DNA of 64,000 bases. Source: Oleiharenicola sp. Lineage in GTDB: Bacteria > Verrucomicrobiota > Verrucomicrobiia > Opitutales > Opitutaceae. Of this stretch, positions 25,965 to 35,123 are shown one piece after another (position 1 is the first letter of the stretch; each line of letters opens with the position of its first letter). The position numbers were made by a program, and so were the translations under genes. The stretch is from positions 1 to 64,000 of the forward strand of contig JANYDW010000072.1 in NCBI GenBank assembly GCA_025363455.1. Direction: 5' to 3'. The notes beneath the pieces were generated by a model. That model searched no databases, was not told the origin of the DNA, and saw only the letters and a program-made list of their open reading frames with translations.

Positions 25965-27227
25965 CTAAGGCTGGGCGGAGGGTAGGGCTCGCGTGCGCGC
26001 CGCCTCGGCCACACGCGCGGCGGCGGCGGCGGCGGCGACCTTGGTCGCATCGAAGGTTTCTGTCCAAGCCACGGTCCGTTGCTTCACGTGATAAAGTTTC
26101 ACCGTGAGCAGCAGCGGCTCGCCGGGCGTCGGGCGCCGGGCAAAGCCGGTCAGCACGAACTGGCTCTCGAGCTTGGTGCCGCGGGCGAGGGCATCGTCGT
26201 CATCGTCGTCCGCCTCGAGGGGAATGGGACTGAGACCAACCTGGCCGGTGGGCTGCAGGAGTTTGAAAGTCTCGGTGAACGCTTCCTGCGCATAGTTGGC
26301 GCCCTCGTCCCCGGCGCCGCCAAAGGTGACGACCGCGAGCGGCCGGCCGGATTGCAGGGCATGGGCGGCGGCGCCGACCAGGGACTTGATCGAGTCGGAG
26401 GTCGGTTCGCCCTTTTTGCCGGCCAGGTTGTTGGCGATCTCCTTGGCGATCTCGGCCGCGGCTTCGGTTTTTTGTCTTCTCGATTCATCCGAGCCTCTGC
26501 TCTCGCGGAAGGCCCAGGTGATGACGTTGAAGACGATCACAACCGAGGCGACAACCCGGACCGTCCGGGGCAGGCGCATCCAGAGGGCGTGCACCATGTG
26601 ACCGGCCCAGAGGACAATGTTGTAGAGGAAACGGAAATGATGGCCGGGCTCGGGATAGGCTGGAAAAACCGGAAAAGGCGGCGGGGGAGCCGGCGCGGCC
26701 TTGCGGTCCTTGCGCTCGGAGCGCGGCGCTGGCTCCACCCGTGGGGCGGGGGCATGCGCCAGGGCATCGACGGCGACGAGTTTGTTCGCAAGCTGGCCCA
26801 ATTCAGGCGTGGCCGCGCCGCCGGGCACTCGCAGCCATTGCACCGCGAGGAATTTCTCCGGCACGCGCGCGCTGGTATCACGCGTGGCATCGATCACGAC
26901 CGGCACCAAAAACATGACGTCATCGGCCAGGTCGAGCGTGCGCTCGACGGCCAGCCGCCACTCCCGGCGGAAGTAACCCTCGCGCCGGGCTTCCGTGGTC
27001 GCGGAGATGACCGGCATGAAATAGGTGCAGGTGCGGATCTGATTCCGGATCTTCGCGTCCCAAGCCTCGCCGCCTGCGAGTTCCTCCTCGTCGAGCCAGA
27101 CGTCGAGCCCCGCGGCCGCGAGGGTGTCGCGCAACGCCCGGGCGGCGGCCCGGTCAGCCGAGGCATAGCTCAGGAAAACCGACGGGCCCGGCGCAGATCT
27201 GGCAGCGGGGATGGCGTCACTCGACAT
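25965..27227 (-). CDS. TIR-domain membrane protein
   Basis: A 420-residue protein with an N-terminal TIR_2-type domain (VFLSYASADRAAARALRDTL…VWLDEEELAGGEAWDAKI…MPVISA) at about residues 16-150. A Glu at 89 in FRREWRLA aligns with the NADase glutamate of TIR enzymes. A Pro-rich linker follows (~200-230), then one or two membrane spans (VRVVASVVIVFNVITWAF near 265). After that comes a soluble C-terminal domain with an Asp-rich patch and an Ala-rich tail. It may be a membrane-anchored sensor with TIR output; whether it makes NAD-derived signals or defends against phage is not shown. No defence partners adjoin. Start ATG at 27227. Confidence 0.85.
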   Translation of the reverse strand: MSSDAIPAARSAPGPSVFLSYASADRAAARALRDTLAAAGLDVWLDEEELAGGEAWDAKIRNQIRTCTYFMPVISATTEARREGYFRREWRLAVERTLDLADDVMFLVPVVIDATRDTSARVPEKFLAVQWLRVPGGAATPELGQLANKLVAVDALAHAPAPRVEPAPRSERKDRKAAPAPPPPFPVFPAYPEPGHHFRFLYNIVLWAGHMVHALWMRLPRTVRVVASVVIVFNVITWAFRESRGSDESRRQKTEAAAEIAKEIANNLAGKKGEPTSDSIKSLVGAAAHALQSGRPLAVVTFGGAGDEGANYAQEAFTETFKLLQPTGQVGLSPIPLEADDDDDDALARGTKLESQFVLTGFARRPTPGEPLLLTVKLYHVKQRTVAWTETFDATKVAAAAAAARVAEAARTRALPSAQP

Positions 27228-27284
27228 GTGGTCCGCTGGAAACTCTCTTTCGACCGGTCGCTGGTCAACCCATGATTCGGCGGG

Positions 27285-27352
27285 GTAGGGGCCGAGCTTG
27301 CTCGGTCCTGGCACGCCGGCGAAAAAATGGACCGAGCAAGCTCGGCCCCTAC
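27285..27352. repeat. perfect 24-bp inverted repeat, GTAG-footed
   Basis: Arms at 27285-27308 and 27329-27352 are exact inverted copies, each itself a hairpin (CCGAGC TT GCTCGG) with foot GTAG. They lie between the TIR gene start and the end of the WD40 gene, so read-through and promoter elements may be affected. Confidence 0.88.
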
Positions 27353-27355
27353 CGA

Positions 27356-28423
27356 CTAGCCCGTCTTGAAGACAAAAACCTGACCCTTCTCCGTGCCGAC
27401 GGCGAGCAGCGTGTCATCCGCGCGCCAGTCGAACTTTGTAGCGGCGGAAGGCATGCGGACCTCGGCAACCATCGGGTTCTTCCGCGATGGCGACCAGAGC
27501 GTAAATTCGCCATTGGCCGAGCCGGCGGCGAGCAGGTCGGAGTGATGTTGAAAGGCGAGGGCGCAGACGCGGGCGTTGTGGGGCAGGAGCAGAGGCTCGC
27601 GGCCCTCGGGCCCAGCCCCGGTGCAGTTCCACACGCAGGCGTCGCGTCCGCCGCCGGTGGCGAGCCACTTCGAGTCGGGGCTGAAAGAGAGCTCCTTGAG
27701 CCGCGTCTCGTAGCCGCTCATATGGAGCTCGAGATCCTCGGCCGGTACCCAGAGATGTACGGCGTTGTCGTGACAGCCGGCGATGAGCCACCGGTTATCG
27801 GGCGACCAGGTGAGCGCGTAGATCGCGTTGCCGTAGGGGAATTCCTTCTGGAGACAAACTGTGGCCGCATCCCAAAGTGCGACGCCTCCGAAATAGGAGA
27901 CAGCGCAAGCATCGCCGTCCGGTTTCCAAGCGAGGGCTGAGATGGTTTTGGGTGCGTCCGGGAAAGTGCCGGCTATCGTCCCGTCAGGCTTGAGTGCAAC
28001 GAGCTTCCTGCCGGCTGCGGCGAATAGAAGGCTGCTGTTTGGCGTTTGGACTTTGGCGTTTGGCGTTTCGCCCGCAGGGCGCCACGCCAGATGCTCGACC
28101 CACGCGTTGCCGAGCTTCACCTCGGCGGTTTGTTTTCCCGTGGTGGCATCCCAGAACCGCACGCAGCCGTCCTGACCGCCGGTGGCAAGAACGAGTTGAG
28201 AGCTGAGAGCTGAGGGCTGAGAGCCAGATGAAGGCATCCAAGCGAGGCAGTTGGCCCCGTTCTCGTGGCCGGGGAGCATGTATTTCACTTTGCCGGTGGA
28301 GCCGTCGTACAGCGTGATCCCGCCGGCAGCGGACGCGGCGGCGAGCAGCGATCCGTCGGGCGACCACGCGAGGTCGATGGCGTAATCGTCAAGGGTTGCG
28401 GCCCAGTGTTTGGCAAATTGCAT
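27356..28423 (-). CDS. WD40-repeat beta-propeller protein
   Basis: A 355-residue cytoplasmic propeller with six to seven blades, seen as repeated AW.PDG… and …G.I.LYD / VRFWDATTG motifs (LAWSPDGSLLAAAS, LAWKPDGDACAVS, LTWSPDNRWLIAG). Likely a scaffold; no enzymatic domain. Two blades have foreign stretches at the same loop: residues 66-77 (SGSQPSALSSQL) and 118-131 (AGETPNAKVQTPNS). The DNA beneath them is simple repeat found elsewhere in intergenic positions, so the loops look repeat-derived and still in frame. Only the COG0523-type neighbourhood is distant; the gene stands alone. Confidence 0.88.
   Translation of the reverse strand: MQFAKHWAATLDDYAIDLAWSPDGSLLAAASAAGGITLYDGSTGKVKYMLPGHENGANCLAWMPSSGSQPSALSSQLVLATGGQDGCVRFWDATTGKQTAEVKLGNAWVEHLAWRPAGETPNAKVQTPNSSLLFAAAGRKLVALKPDGTIAGTFPDAPKTISALAWKPDGDACAVSYFGGVALWDAATVCLQKEFPYGNAIYALTWSPDNRWLIAGCHDNAVHLWVPAEDLELHMSGYETRLKELSFSPDSKWLATGGGRDACVWNCTGAGPEGREPLLLPHNARVCALAFQHHSDLLAAGSANGEFTLWSPSRKNPMVAEVRMPSAATKFDWRADDTLLAVGTEKGQVFVFKTG
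28038..28068. repeat. TTTGGCGTTTGGAC simple repeat inside WD40 gene
   Basis: Imperfect tandem TTTGGCG/TTTGGAC units of 7 bp, translated on the minus strand as TPNAKVQTPN in a loop between WD40 strands. Confidence 0.75.
28193..28223. repeat. AGCTGAGAG simple repeat inside WD40 gene
   Basis: Units of AGCTGAG/GGCTGAG, the same repeat that lies upstream of livM and livH, here translated on the minus strand as SQPSALSSQL without breaking the reading frame. Confidence 0.8.
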
Positions 28424-28606
28424 GATGGCTGGGGGAAATGATCCTTACAGCGGAACCCGGGTTGTCATTCCGGGCAAGCCCGGTTCGTCCCCATTTTGCG
28501 GCAACTGTCGCTGGTGGCCGGCAACCGATGTCGCGGGACGGGGTCGAATCCATGTCCCGCCTTAGGCTCGCCCTCCGGCGGGCGGCCGGGCACTCTCCCC
28601 CCATCC

Positions 28607-30082
28607 ATGACGACTCCCTTTGGCAACCAATCGCGCTCCATCCTGCAGAATATTGCCCGCCGCGTCATGGTCGCGCGCGGGCTCGCCCCCGAGTTTGCGC
28701 CTGAGGCGCTGATGGAACTTGAGGCCATCAAGGCCCCCGCGGCGCCGGGGGATGCGGCCACGCGAGATTTGCGATCATTGCTCTGGTGTTCGATCGACAA
28801 CGATGACTCGCGCGATCTGGACCAATTGTCGGTCGCCGAGGCCATGGTGGGGGGCACGACGAAGATCATGGTCGCCATTGCCGATGTTTCCGCCCTCGTG
28901 CGACCCGGTTCGGCTCTTGATGACCACGCGCGGCAAAACACGACTTCCGTCTACACTGCCGCCCGGATTTTTCCGATGTTGCCCGAAAAACTTTCCACCG
29001 ACCTCACTTCGCTCAACCCCGCCGTCGACCGGCTGGCGGTGGTCGTCGAGATGATTTTCAGTCCGGACGGCACGCTGGCCCAGTCATCGATCTATCCGGC
29101 AATGGTCCACAACCAGGCGAAGCTCGCCTACAACAGTGTAGCCGCCTGGTTCGAAGGTACCGCCCCAGCCCCGGCCGCCGTCAGTGCTGTCGCCGGCCTC
29201 GCCGACAACCTCAAGCTCCAGCAGCGCATCACAGAGCAGCTCGCCGCCCGACGGCACCAGCAGGGCGCACTCTCGCTCGAGACCCTGCAGGCCCATCCGG
29301 TGTTTGACGGCGCCGTGCTCACCGGCCTGCAAGCGGATTCACCCAATTCGGCCAAGCGCCTCATCGAGGACCTGATGATCGCGGCCAATGGCGTGACGGC
29401 GCGTTACCTGGCCGCAAAAAAATTCCCCTCGATTCGTCGCGTCGTGCGCATCCCCCGGAACTGGGACCGGATTGTCGAACTCGCGGCCGAACACCAAGGC
29501 GCCTTGCCATTGGAGCCCGACGGCCCGGCGCTGGAGCAATTTTTGGTGAAGGCCAAGGCCGCCGATCCGGAAGGCTTCCCCGAGCTGTCGCTGAGCATCA
29601 TCAAGCTGATGGGGGCCGGCGAGTACGTCTTGGAGTTTCCCGGCGGTCCGGTGACCGGGCACTTCGGCCTGGCGGTCAGGGACTATGCTCATTCCACGGC
29701 GCCCAACCGGCGTTTTCCCGACGTCATCACGCAGCGGCTGCTCAAAGCGGCGCTGGCGGGCCGGCCGCCGCCCTATGGCAACGATGAGCTGGCCGGGCTA
29801 GCGCAACACTGCACCGAGCAGGAGGACGCCGCCAAGAAGGTCGAGCGGCAGGTCGGAAAATCCGCGGCTGCCATGTTGCTGGCCTCGAGCATTGGCCGGC
29901 AATTCGACGTCATCGTCACGGGCGCCTCGCCGAAGGGCACCTGGGTTCGTCTTTCGTCGCCGCCGGTCGAAGGGAAACTGGAGGGTGATTCCTCCGGTCT
30001 ACGGGTGGGGGACCGTCTGCGCGTGCAGTTGGTTCATACGGACGTGGAGCGCGGGTTTATCGATTTCAGGGCCGTGGCCTAA
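28607..30082 (+). CDS. RNB-domain exoribonuclease (RNase II/R superfamily)
   Basis: A 491-residue protein whose catalytic RNB domain starts near residue 50. The metal-binding cluster is SIDNDDSRDLDQL with Asp at 64, 70 and 72; the fourth position, usually Asp, is Gln73. This is a pattern I associate with a short subfamily lacking the two N-terminal cold-shock domains. The C-terminus (FDVIVTGASPKGTWVRL…VQLVHTDVERGFIDF) is S1-like and would bind RNA. It degrades RNA 3' to 5'. The ATG at 28607 (MTTPFGNQSRSI) is the first that gives protein-like sequence. Monocistronic. Confidence 0.88.
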   Translation: MTTPFGNQSRSILQNIARRVMVARGLAPEFAPEALMELEAIKAPAAPGDAATRDLRSLLWCSIDNDDSRDLDQLSVAEAMVGGTTKIMVAIADVSALVRPGSALDDHARQNTTSVYTAARIFPMLPEKLSTDLTSLNPAVDRLAVVVEMIFSPDGTLAQSSIYPAMVHNQAKLAYNSVAAWFEGTAPAPAAVSAVAGLADNLKLQQRITEQLAARRHQQGALSLETLQAHPVFDGAVLTGLQADSPNSAKRLIEDLMIAANGVTARYLAAKKFPSIRRVVRIPRNWDRIVELAAEHQGALPLEPDGPALEQFLVKAKAADPEGFPELSLSIIKLMGAGEYVLEFPGGPVTGHFGLAVRDYAHSTAPNRRFPDVITQRLLKAALAGRPPPYGNDELAGLAQHCTEQEDAAKKVERQVGKSAAAMLLASSIGRQFDVIVTGASPKGTWVRLSSPPVEGKLEGDSSGLRVGDRLRVQLVHTDVERGFIDFRAVA

Positions 30083-30178
30083 AAATTCGCCGGCGGGAAC
30101 ACGAAGGGAGGTTCTTGCACTGATGCCGGAGGAGCCTTTACTCGGGTCTTCTTTGGTGAACCCCCGATTACCCTAATT

Positions 30179-32893
30179 ATGCCGAGTTCAACCCGCCTTG
30201 CCCTTGTCCTGATTTCTTCGCTCCTGTTGGTCTCGAGAATCCGCGCGCAGGCCGAGGCTCCGGCCGCTCCCCCGCCACCACCACCCCCCGCGCTGGTGCC
30301 GACCGATCATTTCACCGTGCCGGCCGGCTTCGAGCTAACCGTGTGGGCGCACGCGCCCCAGTTGCGCAATCCGACCAACATGGATGTCGATGCCCAGGGC
30401 CGCATCTGGGTGACCGAGGGCGTGAACTACCGCCGGCACGAGAACCGCGACAAGGATGGCGACCGCATCGTCGTACTGGAAGACACCGATGGCGACGGCG
30501 TGGCCGACTCGAGCCATGTCTTCGTACAGGAGCCGAGCCTGGTCGCGCCGCTCGGCATCGCCGTGATCGACAACCAGATCATCGTCTCCAATGCCCCCGA
30601 CCTGATCGTCTACACTGACGTGGACCGGAACGGCGTGTTCGATCCCAAGATCGACAAGCGCGAGGTGCTGCTCACCGGCTTCAACGGCCGCAACCATGAC
30701 CACGCGCTCCACTCGGTGACTTTCGGGCCTGACGGCCGCTGGTATTTTAGCCAGGGCAACTGCAGCGCCCTTTTCACCGACCGCTCCGGCCAAACCTTCC
30801 GCGTGGGCAGCGCCTACAATCCGAATACGGACGCCTTCACGCCGCGCCTCTACAGCTGGCTGCCGATCGACCTGGCCGGTGCGAAGAGCGACGACGGCCA
30901 CGTCTACGTGGGCGGCTTCACCATGCGCATGAAGCCGGATGGCACGAACGTCGAGATCATCGGTTTCAACTACCGCAATAGCTACGAGCAGACGGTGACG
31001 TCGTTGGGCGACGTCTTCCAGAACGACAACGACGATCCGCCCGCCTGTCGTACGTCGTTTGTGCTCGAATACGGCAACGCCGGATTCTTCTCGCGCGACG
31101 GCAAGCGTCTGTGGAACGCCGATCGCCGCCCCGGCCAGGATATTCCCACCGCCGAATGGCGACAAGAAGACCCCGGGGTGATGCCGGCGGGCGACATCTA
31201 CGGTGCCGGCGCGCCGACGGGTATCGCCTTCTATGAGGGCGACGCGTTCGGTCCGGAGTGGCGCGGTGCGCTGCTCAGCGCCGATGCGGCGCGCAACACC
31301 ATCTTCGGCTACCATCCCCAGCCGGCAGGCGCCGGGTTCAAGCTCGAGCGGTCCAATTTTGTCACCAGTAATCCCTCCCAGGTGCTGGCTGGCGTCGACT
31401 CGAAGCGCGGCAAGATTGGCGAGGAGATCGGCACCTTCTTCCGGCCCTCCGACGTCATGGTTGGCGCCGACGGCGCCATCTACATTGCGGACTGGTTCGA
31501 CCCTCGAGCGGGAGGTCACCAGGACCTGGACGACCAGACCGCCGGCGCGATCTATCGCATCGCCCCGAAGGGCTTCAAGTCCGTCGTGCCGAAATTCGAC
31601 CTCGCCACGACCGCCGGTCAGATCGCCGCGCTGCGCAGCCCCGCTGTGAATGTGCGGGCGCTGGGTTATGTGAAGCTCCACGCCCAGGGCGCCGCGGCCA
31701 TTCCCGCGGTCGCGGGACTGCTGGCCGATGCCAATCCCTATATTCGCGCCCGCGCCAGCTGGTTGCTGGCCGATCTGGGTGCGGACGGACTTGCCCGGGT
31801 CGAGACGTTGGCGGGTGACGCGGATGCGCCGACCCGTCTCACCGCCTTCCGCGCGTTGCGCCGCCACGAGCACAAGGTGCTGACGCACGCCGCGAAGCTC
31901 GCTTCCGATCCTTCGCCCGCCGTGCGCCGCGAAGTGGCCGTAGCCATGCGCGAAGTGCCATTTGCTGAAGCCAAGGAAATTCTGCTCACACTCGCCAAGG
32001 GTTACGATGGCGCGGACCGCACTTACCTTGAAGCATGGGGTATGGGCTGCACAGGCAAAGAGGCGGAAATTTATTCCGCGCTCGCCGCGGCGCAGAAAGA
32101 GTCCGACCCATTGAAGTGGTCGGCTGCCTATGCGGGCCTCGTCTGGCGGCTGACCCCATCCGCCGCCGTGCCGCAGTTCGCGGTACGCGCCACGGCGACC
32201 TCGCTGACGGAAAAAGACCGGCTGGCTTCCGTCACCGCGCTTGGATTCATCCCGACGAAAGACGCGGCCTTTGCCCTGCTGGATCTGGCGCAGAAAACGA
32301 CCGGCCCGGTGCAACAGCAGGCGTTCTGGTGGCTGCTGAATTACAAGGACACGCGCTGGGGCAGCATGGGCGTCGATGCCGAGCTCAAGACCCGCGGCCT
32401 CTATGACCCGGCGACGGTCGTGATCACCGAGAGCGTTGTGCCGCCCGCCCCGCCGACCAAATTGCCACCGGCGGCGGAGATCGCCGCGTTGAAAGGCGAC
32501 GCCCCGCGCGGGGCCGCGCTCGTGACTGCTTGCTACCTTTGCCACCACATCGGCGGACAAGGCGTCGAATACGGTCCGAATCTCACGGCCTTCGCCAAGA
32601 TGCAGCCACCCGAGGTGGTGATCGAGGCGATCGCGAACCCCTCCGCCGACATCTCTCACGGTTTCGAGGGCACCCAGGTCACGCTCAAGGACGGCAAGAT
32701 CATCCACGGCCTGATGCTCTCGGGTGGCGACCCGCTGGTGATGCAAAGCATGGGCGGGGTGACACAGCTCATCCCCGCCGACCGGGTGAAGAAACGCGAC
32801 CGAATGAACCGTTCGCTCATGCTCGGGGCCGACCAACTCGGGCTCGGGGCACAACAAGTCGCTGACATCGTGGCGTATTTGCGGAGTTTGTGA
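30179..32893 (+). CDS. PVC-type dehydrogenase/HEAT/heme-binding protein (TIGR02604/02603)
   Basis: A 904-residue exported fusion typical of Planctomycetes and Verrucomicrobia. It has a signal peptide (…LVLISSLLLVSRIRAQA) and a Pro-rich linker. A six-bladed propeller of the 'membrane-bound dehydrogenase' type runs from about residue 45 to 450 (HFTVPAGFELTVWAHAPQLRNPTNM…), then HEAT-like repeats (ANPYIRARASWLLADLGADG…). The C-terminal c-type heme domain has CYLCHH at 785-790 and ends VADIVAYLRSL. It may oxidise sugars or alcohols and pass electrons to the heme; the substrate is unknown. Starts at the ATG at 30179. No sulfatase or cytochrome operon partner adjoins. Confidence 0.93.
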   Translation: MPSSTRLALVLISSLLLVSRIRAQAEAPAAPPPPPPPALVPTDHFTVPAGFELTVWAHAPQLRNPTNMDVDAQGRIWVTEGVNYRRHENRDKDGDRIVVLEDTDGDGVADSSHVFVQEPSLVAPLGIAVIDNQIIVSNAPDLIVYTDVDRNGVFDPKIDKREVLLTGFNGRNHDHALHSVTFGPDGRWYFSQGNCSALFTDRSGQTFRVGSAYNPNTDAFTPRLYSWLPIDLAGAKSDDGHVYVGGFTMRMKPDGTNVEIIGFNYRNSYEQTVTSLGDVFQNDNDDPPACRTSFVLEYGNAGFFSRDGKRLWNADRRPGQDIPTAEWRQEDPGVMPAGDIYGAGAPTGIAFYEGDAFGPEWRGALLSADAARNTIFGYHPQPAGAGFKLERSNFVTSNPSQVLAGVDSKRGKIGEEIGTFFRPSDVMVGADGAIYIADWFDPRAGGHQDLDDQTAGAIYRIAPKGFKSVVPKFDLATTAGQIAALRSPAVNVRALGYVKLHAQGAAAIPAVAGLLADANPYIRARASWLLADLGADGLARVETLAGDADAPTRLTAFRALRRHEHKVLTHAAKLASDPSPAVRREVAVAMREVPFAEAKEILLTLAKGYDGADRTYLEAWGMGCTGKEAEIYSALAAAQKESDPLKWSAAYAGLVWRLTPSAAVPQFAVRATATSLTEKDRLASVTALGFIPTKDAAFALLDLAQKTTGPVQQQAFWWLLNYKDTRWGSMGVDAELKTRGLYDPATVVITESVVPPAPPTKLPPAAEIAALKGDAPRGAALVTACYLCHHIGGQGVEYGPNLTAFAKMQPPEVVIEAIANPSADISHGFEGTQVTLKDGKIIHGLMLSGGDPLVMQSMGGVTQLIPADRVKKRDRMNRSLMLGADQLGLGAQQVADIVAYLRSL

Positions 32894-32989
32894 CCTCGGG
32901 CTTGTTGGAGGGTCGGGCTCCCGCCCAGCCCTCCAGCGGTCACATTCCTACAAACTTGCACGTTGGTCATTGCGGGATTCATTGATCTC

Positions 32990-33556
32990 ATGCCCAACGT
33001 CCCCAAGATACTCGCCCTCTCCGGCAGCGCGCGGAAGGAATCGCTCAACCAGAAGTTGCTGGTCACGACAGTGGAAGCGGTGCGCGCCGCGGGTGGCGAA
33101 GTGACGTTGATCAGCTTGCGGGATTTTCCGCTGCCGCTTTACGACGGAGATCTGGAGGATTCATCAGGCCTGCCGGCCAACGCGCGCAAGCTGATCGACC
33201 TCATCAAGGGGCATGCCGGGCTGCTGATTGCTTCGCCGGAATACAACTCGATGATCACGCCGCTCCTCAAGAACACCCTCGATTGGTGCACGCGGGACGA
33301 TGACGATAATCCCTTTCCCGGCAGGGTCGCCGCGGTGGTTTCGGCTTCGCCCGGTGCGCTGGGTGGTATTCGCTCCCTGAAGCTCGCGCAACAACTGTTG
33401 CTGCACCTCGGCTGCCACGTGGTGCCCGGCAATACGATGCTGCCGCAGGCGCACAAGGCTTTCGGCGCTGATGGAAAACTGATGGAGCCCCGCACGCTCA
33501 AATCCGTGCAGGAGCTGGCGGCGAAGCTCGTGGAGACGGTGCGGAAGCTGGGGTGA
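32990..33556 (+). CDS. NADPH-dependent FMN reductase
   Basis: A 188-residue flavodoxin-fold protein (KILALSGSARKESLNQKLLV…). The FMN-binding LSGSARKESLN and the SPEYNSMITPLLKNTLDW loop are typical of the NADPH:FMN/quinone reductase family (PF03358). Its likely role is a two-electron reduction of quinones, azo dyes or chromate using FMN. The ATG at 32990 is preferred to the frame start at 32963 because it precedes the fold. It is followed 112 bases later by a convergent COG0523 gene, with a 100-bp repeat between the two stop codons. Confidence 0.92.
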   Translation: MPNVPKILALSGSARKESLNQKLLVTTVEAVRAAGGEVTLISLRDFPLPLYDGDLEDSSGLPANARKLIDLIKGHAGLLIASPEYNSMITPLLKNTLDWCTRDDDDNPFPGRVAAVVSASPGALGGIRSLKLAQQLLLHLGCHVVPGNTMLPQAHKAFGADGKLMEPRTLKSVQELAAKLVETVRKLG

Positions 33557-33557
33557 A

Positions 33558-33659
33558 CACCCCCCGCCTTTCAGGCACCCCTCTTGATAGAGGGGATTCT
33601 CGGTGCGAAAGTTCGAGTCCCCTCTATGAAGAGGGGTGGCGCGAAGCGACGGGGTGTGT
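33558..33659. repeat. 100-bp double-hairpin repeat, copy 3
   Basis: CACCCCCCG…CGGGGTGTG outer arms and inner CCCCTCT hairpins, between two convergent genes, where it would act as a bidirectional terminator. Confidence 0.88.
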
Positions 33660-33667
33660 AGGTCAGG

Positions 33668-35074
33668 TCACCCCACCAGGCACGCCTTGAAGCCTTCGGT
33701 CAGCGCAGCCCGGTCAAGGTTCTTGCCGATGAAGACGAGCGTGTTGGTGCGATTCTCGGTCGCGTTCCACGGGCGGTCGAATTTCGCGTCGAAGAGCATG
33801 TGCACGCCCTGGAAGACGAGGCGCTTGTTCGTGCCCTTGACGACGAGCACGCCCTTCATGCGGAAGATGTCGCCGCCCTTTTCCGCGAGCAGCTTGGAAA
33901 TCCAGTCGTTGAGCTTCTTGCCGTCGAGCTCGCCGGGGAGACTGATGCCGACGGATGAGACCTCTTCGTCATGGCTGTGCTCATGGCGGAAGGTCTTGTC
34001 CCAGTCGTAGCGGATGACGGCGCCGCTGGAATCCCGCAGGTGCGTCGGCACGTCATGTGCGGTAAACAATAGGTAGCGGCCGGCGGCGGGGAGCGAGACC
34101 TTGAACTTGCCGTGTTCGTCCTGGAGCTTTAGGCGGTGGAGTTGGGCGCCGGCGGTGATGGTCTCGCCGGGCGAGGTGACCTTCTCCCAGTCGGAGTAGA
34201 CCAGCACCGTCGCGTTGATCGCGGTGGCGAGATCCTTTTCGTCGTGGCTCTTGAGCGGCATGACGACCACGTCGAGTTCGTTGTGGTTATGGCCGCAGTC
34301 TTCACCGCATTCATGATCGTGCTCATGGGCATGATCGTGACCCGCGTGCCCATCGTGACTGTGGCCGATCTCCAGCTCATAGTCACCCGCGGGTAGTTCG
34401 TAGGCGCCGGCCCATTCGAAGGGATACTCCATCTCCATGAACTGCGGATCGACGTCGACGGCGCGTTCGAGATTGAAGCCGCCGACGTTGAGAACCTTTT
34501 CGATGGGCAGGTCGGCGTTCTTCGTACGGTGGATCTTGGCGACGGCGTTGATGGAACGAATGCGCTTCTCCAGCGCGTCCAAGTCCGCCGGTGAGACAAG
34601 GTCGGTCTTGTTGAGGATGATGACATCCGCGAAACCGAGCTGCTTGACGGCCTCGGGCGAGTCGTCGAGGTGAAGGAGGATGTGCTTGGCGTCGACGAGC
34701 GTGACGATGGCGTCGAGGGCGAACTGTTCCTTCATTTCCGGGTCGGTGAAGAAGGTCTGGGCGACGGGCCCGGGGTTGGCCAGGCCGGTCGTCTCGATGA
34801 GGATGGCATCGAGGCGGTCCTTGCGCTTCATCAGCCGACCGAGGATGCGGAGAAGGTCGCCGCGGACGGTGCAGCAGATGCAGCCGTTGTTCATCTCAAA
34901 AATTTCCTCGTCGCTCTGGATGACGAGCTGGTTGTCGACGCCAACCTCGCCGAACTCGTTTTCGATGACGGCAATCTTCTTCCCGTGCTGTTCGGTCAAA
35001 ATGCGGTTGAGCAAGGTGGTCTTGCCGGCGCCGAGGAAGCCGGTGAGGACGGTAACGGGGATGGGAGAAGGCAT
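33668..35074 (-). CDS. COG0523 (CobW-type) GTPase with His-rich insert
   Basis: A 468-residue G3E-family P-loop GTPase, a metallochaperone class. Walker [10 protein letters not shown] is at 12-20, the metal motif GCICCT (CxCC, 64-69) is present, and the guanine motif NKTD is at about 155. Between the two usual halves lies an insertion of about 140 residues (about 215-360) that begins with a His-rich patch ([18 protein letters not shown], residues 238-255). A second His cluster ([10 protein letters not shown]) follows before the canonical CobW C-terminal domain ([15 protein letters not shown]…). Zn or other metal delivery is likely. Start ATG at 35074. Confidence 0.9.
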   Translation of the reverse strand: MPSPIPVTVLTGFLGAGKTTLLNRILTEQHGKKIAVIENEFGEVGVDNQLVIQSDEEIFEMNNGCICCTVRGDLLRILGRLMKRKDRLDAILIETTGLANPGPVAQTFFTDPEMKEQFALDAIVTLVDAKHILLHLDDSPEAVKQLGFADVIILNKTDLVSPADLDALEKRIRSINAVAKIHRTKNADLPIEKVLNVGGFNLERAVDVDPQFMEMEYPFEWAGAYELPAGDYELEIGHSHDGHAGHDHAHEHDHECGEDCGHNHNELDVVVMPLKSHDEKDLATAINATVLVYSDWEKVTSPGETITAGAQLHRLKLQDEHGKFKVSLPAAGRYLLFTAHDVPTHLRDSSGAVIRYDWDKTFRHEHSHDEEVSSVGISLPGELDGKKLNDWISKLLAEKGGDIFRMKGVLVVKGTNKRLVFQGVHMLFDAKFDRPWNATENRTNTLVFIGKNLDRAALTEGFKACLVG

Positions 35075-35106
35075 CAGAGGACAGAGATCAGAGGACGGAG
35101 GACAGG
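35074..35106. repeat. CAGAGGACAGAG-type simple repeat
   Basis: Imperfect tandem units (CAGAGGACAGAGATCAGAGG) fill the short gap between the COG0523 gene start and the MFS gene end. Confidence 0.5.
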
Positions 35107-35123
35107 GAGAGACAGCAAAGCCG

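Noticed and set aside
25832..26107. Small plus-strand frame after an SD-like GGAGG
   Set aside because: It begins in a decayed REP hairpin and then runs antisense through the TIR gene; the protein is Arg/Pro-rich with no structure, so the SD is likely chance.
30335..32857. 840-codon minus-strand open frame opposite the PVC heme protein
   Set aside because: It mirrors the opposite gene in a GC-rich region, has no recognisable domain, and the plus-strand protein has propeller, HEAT and CxxCH motifs.
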